Assembly (NCBI GenBank): GCA_963920765.1
Contig: OY987245.1
Coordinates: 994,501 to 1,058,500 of the forward strand
Direction: 5' to 3'
Source: Ulota crispa
Taxonomy: Eukaryota; Streptophyta; Bryopsida; Orthotrichales; Orthotrichaceae
Length of the DNA: 64,000 bases
Below are positions 1 through 12,048 of this stretch, piece after piece. A program made the position numbers and the translations under genes. How positions within the stretch are numbered: position 1 is the stretch's first letter; each line of letters opens with the position of its first letter. Below the pieces are notes generated by a model. The model saw only the letters and a list, made by a program, of their open reading frames with translations. It was not told the origin of the DNA and made no database searches.

Positions 1-2916
1 CAGGTGCGGCGCAGTTCACTTGTTCTCATTAAAGTTATTGATGGTATTTGCCGCGATTAGCTTTTGTGGAGCTATGTTTTATTGAGATTTGTGCAAGGTA
101 TTTCTAATTTGAGATTCACTATGAGTTGCTGCCCTTTGATTTGTTATGCATTTCAACTAGAAAGGTATCGGAATTTTTACACTTTGTAGGTAGTGTATTG
201 TACATGAAGTGTAGGGTTTCCATTTTCGTTAGAGGGATCTAGAGATTGCGAACATGAAGTAGCAGAAGCAGATGAGAGGTACGGAAATAGCTGTTCGCAT
301 ATAGTTTTAAGGCTGCTTCTGCTTGTAATTAGCTTGAAGTTGGTACTGAGTCGCTCATTCTCTAGACCAATTCAAATCTAGGGTTTCATCCTTAAAATCA
401 CAAGTATTTTTGCCTATTTAGTTACCCTTGTAATGTTTTGTAAGCTTTGGGTGCCTGAATAGCTAAGACAATAATTTTGAAGGGGCTACATCTAAAATCA
501 GGTTTTGGAATTGATTGTAGATGCACTCAGCAAAATTGGTTCTGCAATGTTCGGCATTGATAATTAGTTTCAATGATTACCGGTCATAACCGGTTTTGCC
601 TTTATCATTTTTAGCATAGTTTAGGGTAAGTGTGAGGGAGCAAGCGGGTGACTGGTTTTGCGGTCCGAGCGAGTGAGGATTCCTTGAGGTACGATGCGAT
701 AGCATTTGTGTGTTTGAGTGAGGAGGTTTTGGCCTCTAAAGGCATCTCTTGCAGCACACTTTCCAAGCCGTGGAAAAATGAGGTTTCACAAGGAGAATGA
801 CGCGAACCTTCACAGTGAAGCTTGAATTTTTCTTGCAACCCTGGAGGTTTTAGGGCTTGCAGCTGTATTACAGCAAACTACTTGAGTACACTTGGCTATG
901 GAGTGGGGTTGTGAGTGAATAGTGCTTGACAGGGACCATGAAGGAAGCCTAGAGAAAGCTTGAATTTGATGGAAACAAGGCTCAATCTAAAGGCCCTGTG
1001 ACTTGCACAAGGATGCATCGAGTGTTATTGGGGACTTGAAACGCAAAAGCCGTTATGCCTAGGGAGCATGGGGTTGTTTTGACGTGCTGCAGGAGATGCT
1101 CTAAGTTGTACCAACGAATTTTGTTCTTTTGCAAATGGAGCATGTATTGTTGTAAGTGTAAGTCTTTCTAAACTTTGATACAATTTTTGAATTTTACAGA
1201 GTTAAAAATAAGTATGGTTCAGGACTGACATTTAAGGATTAACATAAGCTTGATTAAAAATGAAACACAAAGAACATGAAGGACATCAACATTGCTACAA
1301 ATTGGAGTTCCTAAATGTGAGGGCTATTGACTTTTGCAACTTTTAAAAGTAATATTTTAATGTATGGGCACCATTGTAGAGATCATTGTTCACATTTGAA
1401 CATTGTACATGGGGTTAATGATTCTGGTTATCAATTTTGCCCATTCTTCATGGGTCCACCTACTTCATAGACAACGATGTGGGGATGCAAATGCAGTTGA
1501 ACGAGAAGGAAGGGGCCTATTACCGCCTCGATCAAAGCAATGACTGTGGTCACGTCTTGGATTATAGTTCTGGAGACGGTTTTAGGTGGAATACATTGTT
1601 AGGCACTGCCCCTTGTTGATCCGCTGCTATATAATTTCTTGTCGGATCCCTAGAAGCCATCTCTTTTGTTCAGCTCTTTCTTTGTCTTGGCGATGCCCTT
1701 GCTATTTTAGGTTTGCTCTTACAGCAAGTGTGAGCTCAATATGAACATCGTCCTTCAATCTTCTGGATGAAAGGGCAGATTGGAGGACAAGCAACGGCCG
1801 TTTTTAAGGCATGTTGGTTGCGTTTGTAGAGTCAGCCAATAAATGTCTTGTCTTTATGCATCCTTTAGACTCGTTAATGAGTCCATCAAATTAGGTGTTC
1901 ATTGTTTGGTTATGAAGACCTAGATTTGATGTGCATTGATGTTAAGTTTCATTGGTTTTCTTGGCCTAGTATCTCCTCCTATCACATTGGATGTTAGAGT
2001 TGGTTCGACTTGAATTAGTTGCTATGTGGTTTCTTTGGTGATGAAGATTGATAACTTGAGGTCCTCTATGAAGGAATTCAAACATACAATAAAAGATCTG
2101 ATTTGAAGAGAATTGTATGGATTTTATTAATATTTCTATGTGTTTAAGGTTAACAATTCAATTTATTGTTGACTTGAAGCGGGTGCTATATCAAGCAGCT
2201 TGGTGCATTTCCAATGTGCAACTAAAGCGTTGTTGTACGCGCAGAAGAAGTGCCTACTCTTTTTTGGCTCATGATTTCCTTTTATACCCGTGATTGATTT
2301 TTGAAAGATGGTTTGGGAGAATGTATATATGATGTTGGTTGGCGACGTTTGTTGAGTAGCTGTGTATGCTTGGGTTTATGGTAAGTGCTATCTCTTTCTT
2401 TGATTTCATTGTTTAATAGATTGAAGTTTTTGTGATTTATGCTACAAGAACAAATGTTTGTAGTGGAGAGTGCAAGAAGCCGTGAAGATGTTGAGATTGC
2501 AATGCGCTGTTCAGCACTATGATTGGGGTTGAATCGGTGTGGCTAGTGAGGTGGGAAGGTTACAAGCTTTGTCATCAGAAGAAGTAGCAGTGGAAACAAA
2601 TTTACCTTATGCGGAGCTTTGGATGGGTACTCATGTATTCAGACCTTCTCGCGTGGTAACCAAGGATATAAAGACTGAGGTTCTTTTCTAGGATTGGCTT
2701 GCCATGCATACTGAAGCACTTGGTCCGCAAAGACCATCTTTTGTTCCACCTAAAAAAATAGAGCAGAGTTTGAGTTTAACTAAAGTTATAAATGAAATAA
2801 AGTAAAATCACTTACAACTCTTTACTAGACGTTAACATGTCACTAACAATTGTTCAGTCATTGGTAGTTGTTTTGTCGTTGGTAATTGCACCACAACTTT
2901 CTCTTTGCAAAAAGAA
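1..2916. other. No recognisable gene; AT-rich spacer
   Basis: I see no convincing coding exon on either strand. The longest open stretch with slight coding character is 1437-1619 (60 codons, +), which matches nothing I know, and an alternative frame over the same bases is broken by stops. The segment may hold untranslated or intronic parts of a gene lying to the left. Confidence 0.4.
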
Positions 2917-3058
2917 GGCATGAGGATAAGGGGCACGGAGATAGAGGGCATAAGAATAGGGGGCACGGGGATAGGGGGCACGGGGATAGGGGGCACGGGG
3001 ATAGGGGGCACATGGATAGGGGGGCACTAGGATAGAAGGGCATGGGGATATGAGGCAC
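2917..3058. repeat. 15-bp G-rich minisatellite
   Basis: About nine imperfect tandem copies of a 15-bp unit built from GGGGCACGGGGATAG. Copies at the edges are degenerate and the central three or four nearly identical. The unit is a multiple of three and leaves proline/cysteine-rich reading frames open on the minus strand; I regard these as spurious. Runs of five or six G on the plus strand could form quadruplex-like structure. Confidence 0.9.
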
Positions 3059-3464
3059 AAAAATAAGATTGCTATTGCAACAATTTGTTTATTGCAAGGA
3101 TATTTTTGTTACCTCCGTTGGTACAACGGGTGTGTAAACTAGTCAGACATAAATACGGAAACTTCAACATGATGGTACAAAAGTATGCCAATTAAAAAAG
3201 AAAACTTGGACTTCTCAAAATACATGTTTTAAAATTCAAAAATTGCTTATCACTTCTAATATTCTTGTTAGAAGTGAGACTTTGTTTGTTTTTAGCAATT
3301 CAAATTTAAGTATTTTTACATATTTTTAGCTAGATTTTACTTTATAAAAATAAAACATAGCAAAAATATAATCTTTCAATGTCAATATGTATATACTATT
3401 GTGAAAAATAATATATGCACTCCTTTTCACAACAGAGAAACCAACAAACCTTGAAATACATTTA
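3059..3464. other. AT-rich spacer
   Basis: Nothing recognised. A stretch near 3105-3150 (GTTGGTACAACGGGTGTG) is similar to 32030-32065, so it may be a small dispersed repeat. It resembles a tRNA A-box, but no B-box follows. Confidence 0.4.
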
Positions 3465-4535
3465 GTGTGGTACAAAACAATTGTGAATTTTTTCTTATTA
3501 GTATCTCAAAGTTTGTGTGGTGTCTATTTAGATAGTAATGGAGTGAAAAGGAAAAATTACAAATCTTGTAGTGCAAACTCAAATCAATATATTCATAGAG
3601 ATTACATATTGTGGAGGATGAATAATCAAATTAGAATACCGTGTCCCAAATGGGCCAAACCAACCATGTTTTCATATGATTTTAGTACAACAACTTCAAC
3701 AGCTGACAATCAATATCAAGAGCAAGGATACCAATTTATTCAACCTAAATTTAGTCTCTTTGAATTCTTTTTAGTTCCAAATAAAAGAGTTGTACCTCCG
3801 AACGACAACCAAAGTGCAAATTCAAGGGTTGAAGCAAGTCAAAGATCAACATTCCAAGAGCATACACCATCATCATCTATAGTGCCCAAAACAATCTTAC
3901 ACAGACAACAAGTAGCAACATCTCCAACATCTACGTATAGCAAAATTACAAGTTCTGCACCATATGATGTGCACTTTCCAAAGGCTAAAAGATTGAAGAG
4001 AAAGAGGATCAAAAGAGCTCCATATCATCGAATTCAAAAGTTTTCTTTGCAACAACAACATGAGTATATTCATCACTCTACTCCACCTCAACAATCCAAT
4101 GAAGGAGCTCAAAATGATGTTCAAACTCTAAATGAACATCCTCAAAGGAATATGCCACAGCATCAAGCATATGATGAACATCCTCAAATGTATAATTTGC
4201 CACATGGACCACATTATCATAATATTCAGAGGCATGATCTACATCCTCAACCATATGATGAACACGCTCAAAGGTACACTTTATTTCCTCAAATGTATAA
4301 TGAGCATGTTCAAAGGCCCTTTGTATTGCCTCAATCAAATAACAACCATATTCAAGGATATCCTCCATCTCCTTATGAACTATCAAACCATAGTCTTTAT
4401 CATTTGCCATATATGCATCTTCAACCATATGGTTATTCAGCTCAACCAAATTTATGGTTTGGTCAATCAACTGATGGACCTCCTCACATAAATTTTTTTC
4501 CTCCTCAACCAACAAATGAAAGAAATCATGATTAA
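3465..4535 (+). CDS. Orphan 356-aa His/Gln/Pro/Tyr-rich protein (hypothetical)
   Basis: A single uninterrupted frame of 356 codons in an otherwise stop-rich AT-rich region. The first 20 or so residues (FFLLVSQSLCGVYL) are hydrophobic and could be a signal peptide. A basic cluster near residues 175-186 (KAKRLKRKRIKR) would serve as a nuclear signal, so the two cues conflict. The C-terminal half (about residues 215-345) is made of degenerate 12-16-residue repeats with DEHPQ and MYNLP-like cores, rich in H, Q, P and Y. I recognise no domain. The same DNA is also open for 155 codons on the minus strand (4078-4545) and 119 codons in another plus frame, so low stop density in the repeat part may exaggerate coding appearance. 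No splice structure or promoter is evident. It could be a lineage-specific gene or a relic of a mobile element. Confidence 0.4.
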   Translation: MWYKTIVNFFLLVSQSLCGVYLDSNGVKRKNYKSCSANSNQYIHRDYILWRMNNQIRIPCPKWAKPTMFSYDFSTTTSTADNQYQEQGYQFIQPKFSLFEFFLVPNKRVVPPNDNQSANSRVEASQRSTFQEHTPSSSIVPKTILHRQQVATSPTSTYSKITSSAPYDVHFPKAKRLKRKRIKRAPYHRIQKFSLQQQHEYIHHSTPPQQSNEGAQNDVQTLNEHPQRNMPQHQAYDEHPQMYNLPHGPHYHNIQRHDLHPQPYDEHAQRYTLFPQMYNEHVQRPFVLPQSNNNHIQGYPPSPYELSNHSLYHLPYMHLQPYGYSAQPNLWFGQSTDGPPHINFFPPQPTNERNHD

Positions 4536-5348
4536 ATGGTTTCATATGATCATGTAAACCACCTAGGTATTGTAGAGTTATATTCTTTTAGTTTAGTTTG
4601 ATATTGTAGAGTAGTTTTAGAGTAAAATTTACAAATTGCACATATGTACAAAGCACATTACGTGAATTTTCATTGTATAATTTATCTCAAATCATCAAGG
4701 TTGGACACTTTTGTAAGATGATTTTATTTTAAGTGAGTTTTATTGGTTTGTGGTATGATTGAGTCAATTGAATTAGTGCTTATTTGAATGTATTGATTTT
4801 TGTACACATCATTGAAAACATGATAAGTTTCCAGCATGTTATTTTAATTTTTTGTAACCAAAATTCCATTGATTTACATAGTTTTGATTTATAGATGGTA
4901 GTCAAATTTGTTCCAAATGCATAATATGATTTCGAATATCATAATTTACAAAAACATGAAGTTGTTTAAAAAACAAAGTATAAGATAGGGTTTTTAGATC
5001 AAACTAACATGTCTTCAATTACATGAGTACTGAACAAATGTTTTAGAAAAGAACAAGTTAACGTCGTTCATATTATTCATAATCTCAAATGATATACAGC
5101 CATAACCTCAACAAAAGAGTGATTGCAATGCAATTAATAAAGAGAATATGATTGTGTTCTATAACTTTGCTTTTTTCATTGTAATTTCCTTCTTTTTATA
5201 CCCTTAATTGATTACGTTTAAAAAACCTCAAGTTCAATTTTCAATCAACAAATAAATTAGGTTTTCTAAAATATTATATCATATAATTGTTTGAGTAGGT
5301 CATGTTCCATATGGCAGTGGTGGTAAAGTCTTTTGTTCACTTGTGTAG
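4536..5348. other. AT-rich spacer
   Basis: No open frame, structured repeat or recognised motif. It separates the orphan frame from the broken isomerase gene. Confidence 0.4.
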
Positions 5349-6460
5349 GAGCTAAAGCAAGCAATAGAAATAGTGCTTGAACTAAGATCAGTGTTGGGGA
5401 AGGACACGTGTGATGATCTCATGGCAATCAGACAAAGTAGTGTAAGGAAAAAAGAGGCCAAGAAAATATTGAAAGAGGCGTACGCACGCTCATGACGCTC
5501 TCCAAGGACATGGTGGCCAGCACAGTCAAAGAGCTTGTCACTTGCCTTGTTTGAGACAAACAGGCATGTAAGCTTGTGTATTCCTCCTTAAACCTTCTTA
5601 CTAGACTGGCTCAGTTTTGAATGTTTGCAAGGGCTGACAACGAGGTTTGCTGTTCTCTGGAATAGGTGCGCCAACTCATAGAGAAGGAGGAATTAGTCGT
5701 ATGACTGGAGAAACAGCACCCAATAAATGTTGGTGTTCTTTTGATATTCTTTTTGAATAACTTACGGCTAGCTCCTGGAAGGCTGTGTGCCTTGGTGCTA
5801 ATGAGCCCCATGCGTATTTGTCCGGAGAGATTGTTGAGTGCATGGCAGCCTCTAATAACGTCGTTCGAGCCGGGTTCACATCCAAGTACCGAGACACACA
5901 AACCCTTTGCTCAATGCTAATTTACAAGCAAGTCAGAATTTGGCCTAATAGCTCACGATTGTCCATTCTAGCAACTCTCATGACATATTTCTAACTTTGT
6001 GTTTTTTCTTTCTCTTTGTACATTTTTTTGCCTTTGGTAACAGTATACTTCAACTTGTAAAGATATGGAAGTAGCCAGTTTAGGGTTTGTTGATGAAATG
6101 TTTACATTGGAGATGCACAAGGTTGGCTTGAGGTGTTGCCAGGCACACATGTTAGCGCTTACACCACCAAATACACGCCACCGTGCGCTCAATTTGAAGT
6201 GGACCACATTGTGATACCTGTGGGCGCCTCAACCGAGTTTGAAAATCTTGGTCCTTCCATTTTCCTCGGGTTTGAAGGTATTGGTGCAATTGTGCAATTT
6301 GGCACCGACAACGTCACCGGCGTTGCTAAGGGATACGTCTTCTTTGTGCCTGCTGGTTGAAGGATTGAGATTGCTGCCACGGTTGAAGTTGACCAAGATC
6401 CTGCCTCTCTCCTCCAAACTCCTTTGCAATTGTACCGAGTCGGGGTTAACAGCTGCCAGT
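5349..6460 (+). pseudogene. PMI1: Mannose-6-phosphate isomerase (type I PMI), 3' fragment, broken
   Basis: The intact enzyme interconverts mannose-6-phosphate and fructose-6-phosphate in the cytosol and feeds GDP-mannose and ascorbate synthesis. Three exon-like blocks remain: about 5349-5560 (contains LSKDMVASTVKELV), 5666-5932 (contains ANEPHAYLSGE, with the Zn-ligand His, and NNVVRAGF, with the conserved Arg), and 6121-6460 (contains PPCAQFEVDHIV and PSIFLGFEG, ending in a QLYRVGVNS-like tail). Intron positions are kept, with acceptors before 5666 and near 6120, so this is a DNA-level duplicate rather than a retrocopy. It is dead: stops interrupt the first two blocks and follow FVPAG in the third, and single-base shifts occur near 5493 and 5781. 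The N-terminal half with the other Zn ligands is absent. Confidence 0.85.
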
Positions 6461-6576
6461 ACCATCTTGATCATGTTCCTGCATGATTGGTTTTTACTGA
6501 AGTCCAAGGCTAGTCTCCAATTATCCCCGCCTTTTTCAAATTTTTGTAATGCATGTCTTGTATGGTTCCTAGTTGG

Positions 6577-6729
6577 TAAGGTAGATGTCCCCAATCCCAA
6601 TCTGTCCCTAATTCCGACTCTTCATGTCCCTTATGTGTACATTTCAATTCTAAAATTTGTTCCCTGGGAACAAAAGATTGGAATTGGGGACAGGTTCTTA
6701 AAGGGTTGGGAATAGGTTCAGTTACCTTA
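6577..6729. mobile_element. MITE family G, copy 1
   Basis: About 153 bp bounded by inverted ends TAAGGTAGATGT and GTTACCTTA, with an inner palindrome around TGTCCC/GGGGACAGG. A second copy sits at 14049-14201. No coding capacity. A TTA/TAA-type target would suit PIF/Harbinger, but superfamily assignment is only a guess. Confidence 0.7.
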
Positions 6730-7830
6730 TGGTACAATTTTTACAAAATGTGAGGTGAAGCTGTGTATCGTAGAATCCTAAGCTTATTAGAGGATAGAGT
6801 TGTAGGTTTATATAAGGTAGCAACACCCATAACCATCACTGTACCCATAACCAACCCCTCTAAAATCTTGAAAAATCTGTAGAAGTAAATAGATGTAATT
6901 CTAAGAAAGTACAACATGTGAACATGAAACCTTAGTGTTGGTATTAGGTGTAATTGCAATCGGCTCTTTAAAAATCCACACCTTATTCTCACAGTATCCA
7001 AATAATACATTCAAAAATACAAACTCATCATTTTTCTCTTGCTAATAGGATCCTATAATTTGCTAAATGTTTATTAACAATCATCATGTTCAAAACCCTT
7101 AGTTTGACGGTTATGGATGCTGCTACCTTATATGGGCACAGACAACATAGAGAGACCGATGGAGCAGTGCTGTAGACTGCGCTTAGATGATTCTTGGTCA
7201 AATTTGTGCATAAGATCTCAGTCTTTTTGACTTCAGAGAACTTATTGTAATAAGAGCGATGTACGCTTAGCTCCATGTGTAAGAGTACTAGGATATGCGG
7301 TTAATGGGGACTGGGTTATTATCTGTCTGATCAATTTTTGTGCGAGTGTTTTGTGTGTTATATTTAGAGTTTTTGTTGGGAGGATGAGTGCTGGTGTGTT
7401 GTCGCAGAACCCTGCACTATACTGCATGCTAGGTTCTTGTACTTCTGGTTTTTCCTGGATTGACGAGTTGACAGATAGCCTCGCAGATAGCTGTCAAAGT
7501 TTCTTAAAACTTGGTGACTTGTTTCACAACTTGAACTATTGTTTGTGTGACTTTAGTGCAGGACACTTATAACCAACTAAACTGCTGCAACAAGAAATAC
7601 TAAGGCACAACACAAGCTGAATGCCTTTTGGGGGCAGTGTGGGGTCACGCCCTACTGGAGGGATGCAGAAACCGCACAAAGTAAACTTAGTGCGGAGCAT
7701 TGGAAGGGGCAAATCTGTTTCGTGGTGGAAAGAGATGTGGGGTTGAGTTCCAATAATCAGCCTTGTTTTGGTTGTGGAATCTTGATGATGTCTGAAGTTT
7801 TAGGACGTAATTAGAATCCGGGCACAGAGA
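6730..7830. other. Spacer, no gene recognised
   Basis: Short open frames only, with no motif I can defend. It lies between the isomerase relic and an inverted-repeat element. Confidence 0.4.
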
Positions 7831-8131
7831 GGGAAGACAATATATCCCCTGCGAGTGCCATGCGTCACCTTTCTTGCTGTGGGGCCAAGTCCAAACAGGG
7901 GTAAGAGTAATAATTTGCCCCCTATTTTTCGGTTGTTCAATCATAAACTTTTCCAAGGTCTCTGAAGTAAAACAAGGTCCCAAAATCCAAATCTAAATTC
8001 AAAATTCCAAAACTCAATCTCCAAATAGTAAAATTCTGAAATCTTAAAATTTTTGAGATGTGAAAAAGCTCCTTGGCCCCACCCCGCAAAAGGTGGCGCA
8101 TGACACTCACAGGGGATATATTGTCTTCCCA
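7831..8131. mobile_element. Inverted-repeat element (MITE) of about 300 bp
   Basis: The arms 7831-7890 and 8072-8131 are inverted copies starting GGGAAGACAATATATCCCC; each arm is about 60 bp with a few mismatches. The interior holds no gene. Likely a non-autonomous DNA transposon. Confidence 0.75.
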
Positions 8132-8827
8132 CAGAGAGGCGAGCCAGCGAGCAGGAGAGCGACGCTTTTTTTCTTTTATTTGGTCGCACAGTCGTAGATT
8201 TAAGTACCTCAGTTTGGACAATCGGCAGGTGATCAAGAGCCGGCAAGTGATCGGGAGCAGTACTGTAATGCTTTATGCCAACACTTGGTCTTAAACCATT
8301 TTTGCTTAAACATTTTTTTGGATTCATTTTCCTCAGTATTCGCCTTTGTTCGATTCGTTTTTGTTAAGAATGTTAGGCATTATATTTTACTTACTCTTGA
8401 GATGAAACCACATAGCATTGTTAACTTTCACTGGGGTTCCCTTTGGTTCCCCAAAAATGAGGATACCCAACCAATGTCATTTGTCAGCTCTGTCCCAGGA
8501 CCAATGAGCTTTGAGAAACTATAACTAAAATCTCCCTTAGGTATATGGGGAGGCATATTCCTCCACAACTTGGGGGAGGAATCAAATCGGCTGAACAATG
8601 TTATGCATCAAGCAATATGAAGGTATTACATTGTGATGAAGATTCAAAGGTTTTGAGGTGGCAAACGCTTAAAGGTTTTGATGATCAAAACTAAGGCGAT
8701 TCTTGTGCAAATGTCCTACCAGTTCAATAGCATTGCTTTCAACTCATCTGCACCTTCAAGAGGTAACAAAGCCTTGTTGTAGTGAGTTTGTAATGCTTTC
8801 TTTCTATAGTGAACTTGGTTGCCTGTA
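8132..8827. other. Spacer, no gene recognised
   Basis: Contains only shadow-sized open frames, and I see no repeat structure. Confidence 0.4.
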
Positions 8828-9703
8828 TAGTACCCAACAATGACAAATTGTCCACCCTCTTATGAATAAATTTTTTTAGCATGTTATTGGGGTCAAGTGG
8901 AACTTGATTATCTTGTACTTTTTATATTGATTTCTTACCCCCAATCCCAATCAAGCAAATCAAGATTCAACCCCAAAAAGTCAAAATCCAATTTTTGGTA
9001 AATGCTTTTGTGTCAAAATCATGGTTTTACAAGAAAAATGAATGAAAAACATTGGTGATGAATTTTTGAGATTTGATTGCATGGATATGTAGGAAACATC
9101 CATATGCACATCTTCCAAGCTACAAAACCCTTGTAAATATCAAAAAAAATCAATTTTGAAAGGTGTCATTGTGACTTGGGATATGCACAAATTTTGTAAA
9201 TTAGATATTTTTCTATGATAACCAGCTTTTGCTACTTTATTCATTTATTGTGACTAGGTTTGTACTTTTGAACATGGGGTTATGTTTATTTGGTGAAAAG
9301 CTAGCTAAAAATAGAAATATCTAATTTACAAAGTTTGAGCATATCCCAAGTCACAATGACACCTTTCAAAATTGATTTTTTTGATATTTACAAGGGTTTT
9401 GTAGCTTGGAAGATGTGCATATGGATGTTTCCTACATATCCATGCAATCAAATCTCAAAAATTCATCACCAATGTTTTTCATTCATTTTTCTTGTAAAAC
9501 CATGATTTTGACACAAAACCATTTACCAAAAATTGGATTTTGACTTTTTGGGGTTGAATCTTGATTTGCTTGATTGGGATTGGGGGTAAGAAATCAATAT
9601 AAAAAGTACAAGATAATCAAGTTCCACTTGACCCCAATAACATGCTAAAAAAAATTTCTCATAAGAGGGTGGACGATTTGTCATTGCCGGGTACTGTACA
9701 ATA
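8828..9703. mobile_element. Long palindromic foldback element P1
   Basis: Two near-perfect inverted arms of roughly 400 bp (about 8828-9230 and 9300-9703) flank a short loop near 9235-9295. Outer ends resemble GTATTGTACAGTACCC. A transcript would fold into a very long hairpin. The same internal blocks (TTTGATTGCATGGATATG, a GATCAAGCATACC-like motif) recur in the three related elements at 9704-10568, 10569-11905 and 15882-16455. No transposase is encoded. Confidence 0.85.
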
Positions 9704-10568
9704 CCCTCCAAGTCTATGTACCACCCTTTTATGGCACTCAAAATAGTTGGTGTAACAAAGAACATAATTGGCATTTTATCCTCAGATTTTTTGTATGTGA
9801 TCCTTGTGCAATCATGATCAAGCATACCAAATTTTAGTAACTAAAAATCAAAAACCTATTTTTGGTTAATTGTTTTGTATCAAAACCATGGTTTTACAAG
9901 AAAGTTGATTAAAAAATATTGGTGATGAATTTTTGAGATTTGATTGCATGGATATGTAGGAGACATCCATATGCACATCTTTCTTTCAAACAAAAATTTC
10001 CAAAAAGTTTCAAATTCCTTCTAGCAAGATTTTAATGCTAGGGTGATCATGACCAAATTTAGTAAAATACATCTTTCTTCATGGAAATTAGTTTTTGGCA
10101 AAAAAAACATATCATCATGTTTAAAGGTACAAACTTAATCACAGTGTATGAGTCAAATAACAAAAACTAATTTCCATGAAGAAATATGTATTTTACTAAA
10201 TTTGGTCACAATCACCCTAACATTAAAATCTCTGTAGAATAAAATTTGAATTTTTTTGGAAATGCTTGTTTGAAAGAAAGATGTGAATATGGATATCTCC
10301 TACATATCCATGTAATCAAATCTCAAAAATTCATCACCTATGCTTTTTAATCAACTTTCTTGTAAAACCATGATTTTAATACAAAACAATTTACCAAAAA
10401 TAGGAATTTGTTTTTTAGTTACTAAAATTTGGTATGCTTGATCATGATTGCACAAGGATCACATACAAAAGATCTGAGGATAAAATGCCAATTATGTTCT
10501 TTGTTATACCAACTTGTTAAAATGCCATAAAAGGGTGGTAAGTGGACTTGTTGGAGGGTATTGTATTG
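9704..10568. mobile_element. Long palindromic foldback element P2
   Basis: Directly abuts P1. Inverted arms of about 410 bp meet near 10115. The outer ends read GTACCACCCTTTTATGGC on the left and its inverse near 10535-10545 on the right. The arms are less identical than those of P1, suggesting greater age. It shares the GATCATGATTGCACAAGG block with the element at 15882-16455. Non-coding. Confidence 0.8.
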
Positions 10569-11905
10569 TATAGTTCCCTAAAGTAAACATACGCACCGGT
10601 TGTTTTGACGGTCAAAAAACTTGCCTAATAACTTGCATTGTATAGGTTATAATTGGCATTTTTTGTTGTGCATAACAATTTTGTAATCCTTATGCAATTC
10701 TTATCAAGCATACCAAATTTTTGTTCCAAAAGACCTAAACTTCATTTTTAATGAACTCTTTTGGGTTTAAATAGGTTCTTGGATTTACATGATAATTGAT
10801 TGAAATATATTGGTGATGAATCTTTGAGATTTGATTGCATGGGAATGTAGTAAACATCCATACCCACATCTTTCTAAAAAGAACCCCTTAACCCCTAAAG
10901 GACATAGGACCCTTTTGGGGGACATTTGGGATTTTGGGCATGTACCTATGGCTAAACTACTTTGCATGATTTTCTGAAACTTTTATTCAAGGTGAGGAAT
11001 TCATAGATCTACGTGGGAATGTAATTTTTTCTTCATTCCGACAATTATTGAAGAAATTAAAAATTAATTTTTGGAAAAAGCTGCTCCTAGAAAAATTAAT
11101 TTTTGGAAAAAGCTGCTCCCTAGAAGCAGCTTTTTCCAAAAATTAATTTTTAATTTCTTCAATAATTGTTGGAATGAAGAAAAAATTACATTCCCACGTA
11201 GATCTATGAATTCCTCACCTTGAATAAAAGTTTCAAAAAATCATGCAAAGTAGTTTAGCCATAGGTACATGCCCAAAATCCCAAATGTCCCCCAAAAGGG
11301 CCCTATGTCCTTTAGGGGTTAAGTAACAAAAATTTGATCTTCAAGGAATTTAGTGTGACTTGTGATAAGCCCAAATTTTGTAAAATAGATATTTCTCTAT
11401 GATAATCAAATTTTGTCATTTGACTCATACATTGTAACTAAGTTTGTACTTTGAACATGGTGTTTTTGTTTTCTTGGTGAAAAGTTAATTAAAAATAAAA
11501 ATATCAATTTTACAAAATTTGGACATATCACAAGTCACACTAAATCCTTTGAAGAATGATCAAATTTTTGTTACTTAAGGGGGTTCTTTTAGCATGGAAG
11601 ATGTGGGTATGGATGTTTACTACATTCCCATGCAATCAAATCTCAAAGATTCATCACCAATATATTTCAATCAATTATCATGTAAATCCAAGAACCTATT
11701 TAAACCCAAAAGAGTTCATTAAAAATGAAGATTAGATCTTTTGGAACAAAAATTTGGTATGCTTGATAAGAATTGCATAAGAATTACAAAATTGTTATGC
11801 ACAACAAAAAATGCCAATTATACCCTATACTATGCAAGTTATTAGGCAAGTTTTTTGACTGCCAAAACAACCGGTGCGTATGTGTACTTCAGGGAACTAT
11901 ACAAT
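10569..11905. mobile_element. Long palindromic foldback element P3, interrupted by a TTAA element
   Basis: Outer arms start with TGTATAGTTCCCT and share CGCACCGGTTGTTTTG; the palindrome centre is near 11455. The left arm is split at 10888-11322 by a separate 427-bp element. Removing that insert restores symmetry, because the right arm still carries the uninterrupted TTAA at 11575-11578. It abuts P2, so three related foldback elements stand in tandem. Confidence 0.85.
10892..11318. mobile_element. TTAA element D1 (427 bp, palindromic)
   Basis: Flanked by TTAA at 10888-10891 and 11319-11322, with terminal inverted repeats CCCCTAAAGGACATAGG. The whole element is a hairpin, with arms meeting at AGCTGCTCC near 11085-11130. 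Its terminal 100 bp match the end of D2 (35010-35108) and the start of D3 (35229 onward). The target-site duplication is directly supported by the empty site in the opposite arm of P3. Confidence 0.9.
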
Positions 11906-12048
11906 CCGTCGTCTCCATTTTCCAAGATGTTTGTGAAGTTGTACAGTTGGCAAAGAGTGAAGCAGTGGTTTTAATGAATGACGGCTTGGATCGCCACGCA
12001 ATATAGAATAGACCATTTTAGTAAGTCTTGGAAGGAGAAAGACATTAA

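Noticed and set aside
3105..3150. tRNA gene or tRNA-derived SINE
   Set aside because: A partial A-box-like string only; no B-box, acceptor stem or cloverleaf can be formed.
4078..4545. 155-codon minus-strand frame
   Set aside because: Antisense shadow of the repeat-rich plus frame; no splice, family or composition support.
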